Source: Gammaproteobacteria bacterium (GTDB lineage: Bacteria > Pseudomonadota > Gammaproteobacteria > Arenicellales > Arenicellaceae). Taken from it: 17,866 nt of DNA. Each line of letters starts with the position of its first letter. The stretch's first letter is position 1. A model generated the notes under the pieces. It had not been told where the DNA came from and searched no databases. It saw only the letters and a list, made by a program, of their open reading frames with translations. This document shows, piece by piece, positions 1 to 6,922 of this stretch. The position numbers and the translations under genes are program-made. The stretch spans positions 1 to 17,866 of the forward strand of contig DNHK01000296.1 in assembly GCA_003485905.1 (NCBI GenBank). Reading direction: 5' to 3'.

Positions 1-5
1 TATAC

Positions 6-359
6 ATGAACTTGAATATAAGTAAGTTAATAACCATCTCTCTAGTCGCATTATTTTGTGCAAGTTGCGGCAGTGATGGAAGTGCAAGCTCTGGCGCCAA
101 CATTGCCAATATATTGACGGCTCCAGCAGCGCCTGCCCCTGCTCCAGCTCCTGAACCTGTCGTTGCAGTGGTAGAACAGACTCGAACTGTGGTGGACGAC
201 TGGGGTCTCACCTGCGTAATGGAAAATAGTGAATTTTGTGGTGGGCTTGGAACGGCATTAGTACCTGCGTCGGACGCCCGAGTTGGAAATGGCATGGCAT
301 GCGGGACCGGTGCCGCGCCTAATATGTGGGTTCAGAACTTTGAATGGGTACCGTGTTAA
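6..359 (+). CDS. Small four-cysteine lipoprotein, copy 1
   Basis: A 117-residue putative lipoprotein of unknown function. The N-terminus has a short basic/hydrophobic signal (residues 1-20) ending in a lipobox-like L-F-C-A-S-C, so Cys21 would be the lipidated residue. A Gly/Ser/Ala stretch and an Ala-Pro repeat linker (about residues 39-52) follow. The small C-terminal domain has four cysteines, in the contexts LTC, FCGG, ACG and the terminal VPC; the last residue is Cys. Export and two disulfides are plausible but inferred. No Shine-Dalgarno is visible in the five bases before the ATG, and the window starts there. A paralogue lies exactly 600 bases downstream at 606-947. The first 120 bases and last 31 bases of the pair are nearly or fully identical, while the middle has diverged even at synonymous sites. 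I do not recognise the C-terminal domain. Confidence 0.75.
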   Translation: MNLNISKLITISLVALFCASCGSDGSASSGANIANILTAPAAPAPAPAPEPVVAVVEQTRTVVDDWGLTCVMENSEFCGGLGTALVPASDARVGNGMACGTGAAPNMWVQNFEWVPC

Positions 360-361
360 TG

Positions 362-378
362 GTTCAGGATATCTGAAC
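362..378 (+). repeat. Hairpin just after lipoprotein copy 1 stop codon
   Basis: The arms GTTCAGG and TCTGAAC surround the loop ATA and form seven pairs, the innermost being G-U in RNA. It starts two bases after the TAA stop. The equivalent position after copy 2 (950-966) holds a hairpin of the same size whose arm sequences differ in a pair-preserving way. No T run follows, so it is not a classic intrinsic terminator. It may be a 3'-end stabilising element, an attenuator, or a leader structure for the downstream symporter gene. Confidence 0.5.
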
Positions 379-469
379 GGTAAACCCACACTGCGTCGGG
401 AAAGCATTTAAATCGCCTCGGCCGCGCGTTAAGGTCGCAATTCCTGAACAGACACGAAGGGATTGCGGT

Positions 470-562
470 TTGGCGGTTCGCGGTGAATTTTCCTGAAAAG
501 TTGACTTTATTATGGCAGCAGCCGGGTCGGCTCGTAATGTGCTAGATATTATAGTGGGATAT
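470..562 (+). pseudogene. 5' remnant of a second NSS-family sodium symporter gene
   Basis: Read from a TTG at 470, this stretch encodes MAVRGEFS, then a TGA stop (494-496), then KVDFIMAAAGSA and a less similar tail. It matches the first 30 or so residues of the intact symporter at 1055 (MAARDEFSSKFGFVMAAAGSA). The alignment over the EFS...GSA part is ungapped. Five of the six consecutive codons for AAAGSA differ only at the third base, so this copy evolved for some time as a working gene before it decayed. A ribosome-binding site (AAGGG, 457-461) sits eight bases before the TTG, like that of the intact gene. Similarity fades after about 562, and the second lipoprotein gene starts at 606. The rest of this symporter copy is gone. 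Confidence 0.75.
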
Positions 563-605
563 GTAATAATGCGCCCACTTCAAACCTTCTTATTCATATG
601 TATAC

Positions 606-947
606 ATGAACTTGAATATAAGTAAGTTAATAACCATCTCTCTTATCGCACTATTTTGTGCAAGTTGCGGCAGTGATGGAAGTGCAAGCTCTGGCGCCAA
701 CATTGCCAATATATTGACGGCACCTGCTGCACCTGCACCTGCACCTGCACCGGAACCAGTAGTTGAGCTAACTGCAACCGTCATTGATGACTTTGGTCAA
801 ACTTGCCCACGGCAAAATAGCACCATGTGTGGTGGTTTTGGAATAGCATTGGTACCTGCGAGTGGTGGAGGAATTACTGGATTGGCTTGTGGGCCAGGTA
901 CCGCGGTTAATCAATGGGTTCAGAACTTTGAATGGGTACCGTGTTGA
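606..947 (+). CDS. Small four-cysteine lipoprotein, copy 2
   Basis: A 113-residue paralogue of the protein at 6-359, with the same architecture: signal and lipobox (Cys21), Gly/Ser/Ala stretch, Ala-Pro linker, and a C-terminal domain with four conserved cysteines ending WVQNFEWVPC. It differs from copy 1 mainly between the linker and the last 11 residues. The Ala-Pro linker encodes almost the same residues with different codons. No convincing Shine-Dalgarno precedes the ATG. The start codon overlaps a 10-base palindrome, ATGTATACAT (598-607), which also occupies most of the bases before copy 1. It lies 107 bases upstream of an intact NSS symporter and is probably its partner in a conserved two-gene unit, because the same order is traceable in copy 1. 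Function unknown. Confidence 0.75.
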   Translation: MNLNISKLITISLIALFCASCGSDGSASSGANIANILTAPAAPAPAPAPEPVVELTATVIDDFGQTCPRQNSTMCGGFGIALVPASGGGITGLACGPGTAVNQWVQNFEWVPC

Positions 948-949
948 AA

Positions 950-966
950 GTTTAAGGTACTTAAAC
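950..966 (+). repeat. Hairpin just after lipoprotein copy 2 stop codon
   Basis: The perfect arms GTTTAAG and CTTAAAC surround the loop GTA and start two bases after the TGA stop. It sits at the same distance from the stop codon as the hairpin at 362-378. Two base pairs are changed on both arms relative to that copy (C-G to T-A, and G-C to A-T), which keeps the pairing. There is no downstream T run. It lies in the 107-base gap before the symporter gene. Confidence 0.55.
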
Positions 967-1054
967 GATTTAGCTTCACTAAGTATGGAAATCATTTCAA
1001 TCAAATCAGCCGCACGTTAAGATCACAATTCCTTAAATAGACTAAGGTTACGTT

Positions 1055-2392
1055 GTGGCTGCACGCGATGAATTTTCTTCAAAATTTGGATTTGTCATGG
1101 CTGCGGCTGGATCTGCTGTCGGCCTTGGGAATATTTGGGGTTTTCCTACTCAGGTAGCCAGTAACGGTGGCGCAGCCTTCGTTATTGTTTATTTAGCGCT
1201 TACCTTTGTACTGGCATATCCAGTATTAATGGCTGAATTATTGGTAGGCCGCTATGCGCAATCCAATAGCATAGACGCTTACCCCAAAGTAACTGGTTAT
1301 AAAAAATCGGTGTTCCTGGGTGTTTGGGGTACGCTCACCGTAAGTGCAATTTTAGCTTTCTACTCAATTGTCGGAGGCTGGTTAATGGCTTGGATGCTGC
1401 ACTATTGCGCTAAACTAATTGGGCTTATTGGTGTAGCTGAGTGGTTGATTGAGTTCTCTTTAGAGAGAAATATTATATTTGCAATAGTCTTTTCTAGCGT
1501 AACACTACTTATCGTTAAGCAAGGCGTGGCGTCTGGTATAGAGCGCTGGTCGGTTCGATTAATGCCCAGTTTGTTGGCGTTGATGGCCATCCTTATAGTT
1601 TACGTGGGATTGCAACCTGGGGCAGCAGAAGGCTGGAGCGTCTTTATTGTTCCCGATTTTGGTCGTGTGTTTGATGCTGATCTGGTTATTGGAGCAATGG
1701 GTCAGGCGTTTTTTTCCCTGTCTTTAGGCGTAGGTACAATGCTGATTTACGGGTCATATCTATCCAAAAGAGAAAATATGGTCTCAATAGGTGCAATGGT
1801 TGCCTTGGTGGACGTCGGGGTAGCGATTTTGGCCGGCGCACTAATTATTCCTGCAATGTACGTAGCACAAGCTTCAGGCGTACCGATATTTGACGATGCC
1901 GGCAATTTAATTAGTGGGGATGGACTCGTTTTCTCGGTACTCCCAGCTCTTTTCGACAGCATGCATGGGTTGGCCGCACTTGTGCCTATTGGATTCTTTA
2001 CATTGCTAATAGTTGCTGCGCTTACTTCATCAATTTCTATGCTTGAAGTTCCTGTCTCCTACATTACCGAGCGAAAGAATGGTGACCGTGCAAGGGCCTG
2101 TTACTTGGTTGCCGGAGTAATTTTATTTACTAGTTTGATTATATTATTAAATTTCGATGCCCTTTTTGGGTTTGTTGTTTCTATGAGCACAGAATATAGC
2201 CAGCCAGCACTGGGGTTCTTTATCTGTGTTGTGGTCGGCTGGTTTTGGAATCGCAATAAGTTGCTTGATGAGATACGACTCGGAAACCCGGAGATTGCCA
2301 CGACATTATTCTGGAAAGTTTGGCCAGTTTACCTGCAGTTCGTTTGTCCTTTGATCATTCTGCTTTTGTTCTATCGCTCTTTTCAAGCCTAA
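1055..2392 (+). CDS. Sodium-dependent transporter, NSS (SNF) family
   Basis: A 445-residue inner-membrane secondary transporter of the neurotransmitter:sodium symporter family, whose bacterial members import amino acids or related amines with Na+. TM1 carries G19-S-A-V-G-L-G-N26, matching the LeuT signature that contributes to both sodium sites. TM6 has GQAFFSLSLGVG (216-227), with Ser221 where I recall LeuT having Thr254. TM8 has A-L-T-S-S (322-326), matching the Na2 site. Length is normal for bacterial members. Substrate cannot be told from sequence. The start is GTG at 1055, with TAAGG at 1043-1047, seven bases upstream. The leader is homologous, almost without gaps, to the region before the decayed copy at 470. 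An MFS gene follows 44 bases after the stop and is probably co-transcribed. Confidence 0.93.
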   Translation: MAARDEFSSKFGFVMAAAGSAVGLGNIWGFPTQVASNGGAAFVIVYLALTFVLAYPVLMAELLVGRYAQSNSIDAYPKVTGYKKSVFLGVWGTLTVSAILAFYSIVGGWLMAWMLHYCAKLIGLIGVAEWLIEFSLERNIIFAIVFSSVTLLIVKQGVASGIERWSVRLMPSLLALMAILIVYVGLQPGAAEGWSVFIVPDFGRVFDADLVIGAMGQAFFSLSLGVGTMLIYGSYLSKRENMVSIGAMVALVDVGVAILAGALIIPAMYVAQASGVPIFDDAGNLISGDGLVFSVLPALFDSMHGLAALVPIGFFTLLIVAALTSSISMLEVPVSYITERKNGDRARACYLVAGVILFTSLIILLNFDALFGFVVSMSTEYSQPALGFFICVVVGWFWNRNKLLDEIRLGNPEIATTLFWKVWPVYLQFVCPLIILLLFYRSFQA

Positions 2393-2436
2393 TTATAAAC
2401 GTCGCATGTCTATTTTGAGTACCTGGCTGTAGCAGG

Positions 2437-3822
2437 ATGATAGGAAAGATTCAGCCGGAGCATCGGGGTGCCCTGTATACCTTGGCACTAACGTCGTTCG
2501 TAATGCCGATGTCTATGTCATCGCTAAACGTAGCGTTACCAGCAATAAGTGATGAATTAGCTGCATCTGCGGTGCAGGCCAGTTGGGTTGTTATGGCTTT
2601 TGCTTTTATTCAGGGAATGGGAATGTTTCCGGCAGCATGGGTGGCAGAGCGGGTAGGTCGCAAACGAATTTACTTATCGGGGATAGTGTTATCGGGAGTA
2701 ATTCTGCTTTTGTCATCTATGGCGACAGATGTTCGTATGCTGATTGTATTAAGGCTTTTTCAGGGCGCGAGCGCTGCAATGATATTCGCAACAACGAACG
2801 CTATTATCGTTTCAGTCTTTCCTACTCATCAACGTGGGATGGTGATGGGGGTTACTTCAGGTGCGGTGTATTTAGGGATCACACTGGGCCCGGTGTTAGG
2901 CGGTTTTATAACTAGCTGGTTCTCGTGGCGCCAAGTATTCATGCTGCCACTGCCGTTTTTATGTTTTGGTATGTGGTTTGCGTCTCAAAGGTTAGTTCTA
3001 GAGCCGCATGTACCTTCCGATGCGCCTTTTGACTGGCCAGGACTACTTTTCTTTGTCAGCACCATAGCACTTGCTCTGTTTGGTGTTACACGAGTATATG
3101 ACCCTATTGGTTGGATAGCATTTGCGTTTAGCTTCCTAAGTTTACTTTGTTTTATTAAAACTGAGCTTGGTAAGGATAAGCCACTGGTTCATGTTGCTCT
3201 TTTTGCCAATAATAGAGTATTTGGCTTGGCTTGTTTAAGTACGTTCTTGTCTTATAGCGCTTCGTTTTCAGTAGCTTTTTTGTTGAGTTTGTATTTGCAG
3301 AATATTGTTGGATTTTCACCAGATCGAGCCGGGTTGATGTTGATTGTTACCGCGGCGTGTATGGCGGTGATTACCCCTTTCGCTGGCCGACTGTCCGATA
3401 GATACCCTGCTCGCTGGTTAGCCAGTTCGGGGTTAATGCTCAACGCTATAGGGCTAATGCTGCTGGCGAGGCTTGATGGAAGCCAAAGCACCACCTATGT
3501 GATTACAGCACAAATATTTTTAGGAATTGGATTTGGTTTTTTTAGTGCTCCCAATGCGAATCGAATCATGTCTTCAGTGCCAAGCCAATATGTCGGTCAG
3601 GCATCGGCATCGATACCAACGATGCGTGGCGTAGGGAATTTAACCAGCATGTCTATCGTGACGGCAATTTTTGCGGCCTACTTAGGAAGTTCGATGATTA
3701 CCGTTGAAAATTCGGGTGAGCTTATGAACGCAATTAGAATGAGTTTTACAATAACGTCAGTACTTGCTGTGCTTGGGGCTGTGGCGTCAGTGGCTAAAGG
3801 GCGAATCAATGATGGGTATTAG
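2437..3822 (+). CDS. MFS transporter, DHA2 (EmrB/QacA-like) family
   Basis: A 461-residue polytopic membrane protein with the features of 14-TM drug:H+ antiporters. Near the N-terminus is NVALPAI (31-37), although the acidic residue that usually precedes this motif in DHA2 proteins appears to be Ser26. Motif A is present as AERVGRKR (70-77) after TM2. Motif C (GITLGPVLGG), the antiporter signature, is in TM5. It probably exports a hydrophobic or amphipathic compound, but the substrate cannot be inferred. No membrane-fusion (EmrA) partner is adjacent. The start is the only possible in-frame one, since a TGA lies at 2416-2418. The AGCAGG sequence directly abuts the ATG, so its ribosome-binding site is poorly spaced. 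It follows the NSS gene by 44 bases. Confidence 0.9.
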   Translation: MIGKIQPEHRGALYTLALTSFVMPMSMSSLNVALPAISDELAASAVQASWVVMAFAFIQGMGMFPAAWVAERVGRKRIYLSGIVLSGVILLLSSMATDVRMLIVLRLFQGASAAMIFATTNAIIVSVFPTHQRGMVMGVTSGAVYLGITLGPVLGGFITSWFSWRQVFMLPLPFLCFGMWFASQRLVLEPHVPSDAPFDWPGLLFFVSTIALALFGVTRVYDPIGWIAFAFSFLSLLCFIKTELGKDKPLVHVALFANNRVFGLACLSTFLSYSASFSVAFLLSLYLQNIVGFSPDRAGLMLIVTAACMAVITPFAGRLSDRYPARWLASSGLMLNAIGLMLLARLDGSQSTTYVITAQIFLGIGFGFFSAPNANRIMSSVPSQYVGQASASIPTMRGVGNLTSMSIVTAIFAAYLGSSMITVENSGELMNAIRMSFTITSVLAVLGAVASVAKGRINDGY

Positions 3823-3878
3823 TTAGTGTATTAGTCACCGGTTATGGGTAGTTTCTCAGGTAGGTGATCGCTAACTAA
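3819..3878. terminator. Inverted repeat between convergent genes, possible bidirectional terminator
   Basis: The arms TTAGTTAG (3819-3826) and CTAACTAA (3871-3878) are perfect inverted repeats. Inside them, GTCACC and GGTGAT can pair with one G-U. The stop codons of the converging MFS gene (TAG, 3820-3822) and of the FAD oxidase (3875-3877 on the minus strand) lie inside the arms. The loop is long and there is no strong T run, so termination by this element is only a possibility. Confidence 0.3.
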
Positions 3879-5245
3879 AAGATTCTACCTGGATTTAGGA
3901 TACCTTTTGGATCCAGAGTGACTTTCAAGGTTTTCATCAGCGCAATTTCAGCTTCCTCACGTGAGTGGTGCAACCATTGAGTTTTATGCGAACCGACGCC
4001 GTGTTCTGCAGTGATGCTACCATCGTACTTTCCAGTGATTTCGTACACTGCATCATATACTCCGTATTTTTGTTGCTCACTTTCGGTGCCAGCAACAATG
4101 TGAAAATTTCCATCCCCCAAGTGACCAAAATAATAGGCGGTAACATTCGGGAACTTCTCCAGAAGTGTGTCTTGTATATCATTTACACACGCCTCCACAT
4201 TACGAATTGGGATTCCAATATCAAAATGGGCCGCATTTTTAAGTTCTGCGGTTAACTCTCCTATACCGTCACGGATTTTCCAAAAATTTTCCGCATCAGA
4301 GATTGATTGTGCAAGGGCGGCATTAGTAACTATTTCTTGCTCCATCAGGTCGGAAAGTAACTCGCAGAAATGTTCAAAATCTGTATCGGGATAGTGTCCT
4401 TCTGATTCAAGAATAACGTAGTACGCGTATTCTTCGGAAAACGGATTACGTGCGTCGGCTACTACATTGATGCAAACATCATAGTAATTTGGCCACATAA
4501 CTTCGAAGGCGCTAATGCTTGGCAGTCGTGTACGCGCCTCCTTTAGCAACCGTATGACATCAGTCATTGATTGCAGCCCACACATGGCAGATTGTTTGGT
4601 GAGCGGCTTTGGAAACAGGCGCAATACGATTTCAGTGATTATTCCAAGAGTGCCTTCCGAACCAATGAACAGTTGCTTTAGATCATAACCAGCATTATTT
4701 TTTAGCAACTTATTCCGATTGGTCAAAACGGTGCCATCTGCAAGCACCGCGACCATGCCGGAGACCAGCGCGCGAGCCATACCGTACTTGATTACTTGAT
4801 TTCCGCCCGCATTGGTTGCGATATTGCCGCCAATTTGACAGCTTCCTCGAGCGCCCAGATCGAGCGCTAAATATAAGCCAGCATCTTCCGCTGCTTGCTG
4901 CACTTCAGATAATGGTGTGCCTGCTTGTACAGTGATGGTCAGCGCATCCTGATCAATTTCAATGATTTTGTTCATGCGTTCAAGCGACAGTGACCACTCG
5001 CCAGGTTTGGGTGATGCGCCACCGGATAGTCCCGTTAATCCTCCTTGAACTACAATTGTCTGGCCCGCAGAATTACAAAGCTGCAGCATATTGGATACGT
5101 CCTCTGTGGTCTTTGGACGCAATACAGCTTCTGGTTTACATTTCCCACTATCGGTCCAGTCGGATGAATATTTATCGGAAACTTCATCGTCAAATAGCAC
5201 ACTTGGTGGATTAAAACGTTCGCGAATATCTTTTCTTAGACTCAT
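3875..5245 (-). CDS. FAD-linked D-2-hydroxyacid dehydrogenase (GlcD / D-2-hydroxyglutarate dehydrogenase type)
   Basis: A 456-residue flavoprotein of the vanillyl-alcohol-oxidase superfamily that oxidises a 2-hydroxyacid such as glycolate, D-lactate or D-2-hydroxyglutarate to the 2-oxoacid. The N-terminal FAD domain shows QGGLTGLSGG (67-76), IGGNIATNAGG (138-148) and FIGSEGTLGIIT (193-204). The C-terminal FAD-oxidase domain has GHLGDGNFH (374-382) and EHGVG (414-418), which carry likely metal or substrate-binding His and Glu residues, and ends NPGRIF. No GlcE or GlcF partner lies next to it, so a stand-alone D-2-hydroxyglutarate or D-lactate dehydrogenase seems likelier than glycolate oxidase. 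The ATG at 5245 has only a weak ribosome-binding site. It is divergent from the SDR gene across 172 bases. Confidence 0.9.
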   Translation of the reverse strand: MSLRKDIRERFNPPSVLFDDEVSDKYSSDWTDSGKCKPEAVLRPKTTEDVSNMLQLCNSAGQTIVVQGGLTGLSGGASPKPGEWSLSLERMNKIIEIDQDALTITVQAGTPLSEVQQAAEDAGLYLALDLGARGSCQIGGNIATNAGGNQVIKYGMARALVSGMVAVLADGTVLTNRNKLLKNNAGYDLKQLFIGSEGTLGIITEIVLRLFPKPLTKQSAMCGLQSMTDVIRLLKEARTRLPSISAFEVMWPNYYDVCINVVADARNPFSEEYAYYVILESEGHYPDTDFEHFCELLSDLMEQEIVTNAALAQSISDAENFWKIRDGIGELTAELKNAAHFDIGIPIRNVEACVNDIQDTLLEKFPNVTAYYFGHLGDGNFHIVAGTESEQQKYGVYDAVYEITGKYDGSITAEHGVGSHKTQWLHHSREEAEIALMKTLKVTLDPKGILNPGRIF

Positions 5246-5417
5246 ATTTTTGCTGTGAATTAGCTACACTGTGCCGCTGTGACATCCTGCCTTTTTTAGA
5301 GATTGGCGTAGAAGATTGTATATAACATTGCTACTTATTAGCAGCGAGAATTCTATAGTAGTCTAGCCGATTGGGTTAACTAGCAGAGTAGTTATCAAAA
5401 CAGAAACTGTTGAATTT

Positions 5418-6122
5418 ATGAGCAAACTTTTAGTAATTAGCGGCGCAAGTCGCGGAATCGGAAAGTCGACGGCGCAGTTGTTTCAAGCATCCGGCTACAA
5501 AGTGATTAATTTATCTCGGTCACCTGCGAATTTGGAAGGGGTGCTGGATGTATCTGCGGACTTAAGCGAACCCCGTTGGATTAACCATGTGCGTGATGAA
5601 CTATCGAATAGGCTAGAAGGAATAGATGAAATCGCCTTGGTGCACAATGCCGGTGTTTTAGTTAAAGATAAAGTTGGCGAATTACCTCAAGAGCAATTAC
5701 GTCGTGTATTGGAAGTGAACGTTGTGGCTTCTAGCATGCTTAATGATTTACTTATTCCGAGGATGCCCAGTGGCTCCTCTATTATTTACTTGGGTTCTAC
5801 ATTGAGTGAAAAGGCGGTGCCAGGCACCGCATCCTATGTCACGTCCAAGCATGCTGTCGTCGGGCTAATGCGTAGTACTTGTCAGGATTTGGCTGGCACT
5901 GGCATTCACACTGCCTGTATATGCCCAGGGTTTACCGATACCGAGATGTTGCGAGACAACATTGGAGATGACCCTGAGGTCTTAGAAGCTATCGCTGGAA
6001 TGCAAACATATAACCGATTGGTAGAGCCCGAAGAAATAGCTCAGGCAATATTTTCGGTTTCTCAGCAACCGGTGTTTAATGGGGCAGTTTTACACACTAA
6101 TTTAGGGCAGGTCGAAAATTAG
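5418..6122 (+). CDS. Short-chain dehydrogenase/reductase (classical SDR)
   Basis: A 234-residue cytosolic NAD(P)-dependent oxidoreductase. The cofactor-binding motif is GASRGIG (9-15). The structural motif is HNAG (76-79), a variant of NNAG, with Asn101 in the active-site helix. Catalytic Ser127, Tyr140 and Lys144 (YVTSK) are all in place, followed by PGFTDTEM (170-177). It should be an active reductase or dehydrogenase, but the substrate is unknown. Ser32-Arg34 after the second beta strand mildly favour NADP(H). Its 3' end is six bases from the end of the convergent YhhQ-like gene. The ATG at 5418 has no clear Shine-Dalgarno. TTGGGT (5371-5376) and TATCAA (5393-5398), 16 bases apart, are a weak possible promoter. 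Confidence 0.9.
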   Translation: MSKLLVISGASRGIGKSTAQLFQASGYKVINLSRSPANLEGVLDVSADLSEPRWINHVRDELSNRLEGIDEIALVHNAGVLVKDKVGELPQEQLRRVLEVNVVASSMLNDLLIPRMPSGSSIIYLGSTLSEKAVPGTASYVTSKHAVVGLMRSTCQDLAGTGIHTACICPGFTDTEMLRDNIGDDPEVLEAIAGMQTYNRLVEPEEIAQAIFSVSQQPVFNGAVLHTNLGQVEN

Positions 6123-6128
6123 GGGTAG

Positions 6129-6866
6129 TTACATTTTTAGATAACGTTTTAAGTAGAAAACCGCCAAGTAAAATGGACCTGTGTCTGCTAAAGCCACTAG
6201 CGCTTTGAACAGGTAATTAAACCCCATAAGCGTCAGTAGTGTTTTTAGATTCATTTCGCCCGCAAGAAATAACGCACCAAAAGTTACCGAGATAACCATA
6301 AAAGAATCTACTGCTTGTGAAACCAGAGTACTGAAATTATTGCGTAGCCATAGGTGTTTTCCGTTGGTAAGCGCTTTCCAAAAATGGAATAAGTGTACGT
6401 CGCAGTATTGCGCTGCAATATAAGCTAGCATCGACGCGAACACAGCCCCAGATGTGCAAGCGTAGATTAGTCCAAATAACTCAACAGAATTTGATACTGA
6501 TGTTCCATTGGGTAAGGTAATGTCCTGTGCCAACTGAATAGTCTGCCAGGGTGCTTGTGTGTCCATTGCCGGCGCGGGCAATGAGTTGGCAAGCCACATG
6601 CAGCCTAAGATAAAAAAATTCAGAAACAAGCCCACAGTCACCATAAATTGAGCACGCCGTTTTCCGTACAATTCACAGACTAAATCGGTACATAAGAATG
6701 TGAGCGGATAAGGTAAAACGCCTACGGCAACCGTTAGCGGACCTAGCTCGACAAACCGCGTGATACCTATGACATTTAGTAGGGTCATTGCACACAAGAA
6801 AAACCCGGCAAGTACTAAAAATACGCGTTCGCGTCTTTCATAAAGCTCTTCGCTTTGGAGTGTCAT
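6129..6866 (-). CDS. Queuosine precursor transporter, YhhQ/VUT family
   Basis: A 245-residue polytopic inner-membrane protein of the VUT/YhhQ family, whose characterised member in Escherichia coli takes up preQ0 and preQ1 for tRNA queuosine synthesis. Family signatures are TDLVCELYGKRRA (60-72) and the later membrane segment with STLVSQAVDSF (179-189). A loop of about 35 residues (97-130) between two membrane segments makes it somewhat longer than the E. coli protein. The gene is divergent from a PTPS/QueD-fold gene, with under 60 bases between start codons, so the two promoters must overlap or lie within the neighbouring gene. The transport role is inferred from the family. Confidence 0.87.
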   Translation of the reverse strand: MTLQSEELYERRERVFLVLAGFFLCAMTLLNVIGITRFVELGPLTVAVGVLPYPLTFLCTDLVCELYGKRRAQFMVTVGLFLNFFILGCMWLANSLPAPAMDTQAPWQTIQLAQDITLPNGTSVSNSVELFGLIYACTSGAVFASMLAYIAAQYCDVHLFHFWKALTNGKHLWLRNNFSTLVSQAVDSFMVISVTFGALFLAGEMNLKTLLTLMGFNYLFKALVALADTGPFYLAVFYLKRYLKM

Positions 6867-6922
6867 TTTTGCTTTCTTTCGGATAAGGTTTATTGCCTAT
6901 ACAGGCTTTCACTTTATCTATT

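Noticed and set aside
1..947. Insertion sequence or transposon as the cause of the 600-base repeat
   Set aside because: The repeated unit encodes a lipoprotein and part of a symporter. There is no transposase, and I see no terminal inverted repeats or target-site duplication.
948..1054. Riboswitch, for example a glycine aptamer, upstream of the symporter
   Set aside because: Apart from the hairpin after the stop codon, I cannot find the conserved core motifs of the glycine riboswitch or of another aptamer class known to me.
2583..2915. Open 110-codon frame inside the MFS gene
   Set aside because: It is a shadow of the MFS frame with low-complexity composition, no family resemblance and no ribosome-binding site of its own.
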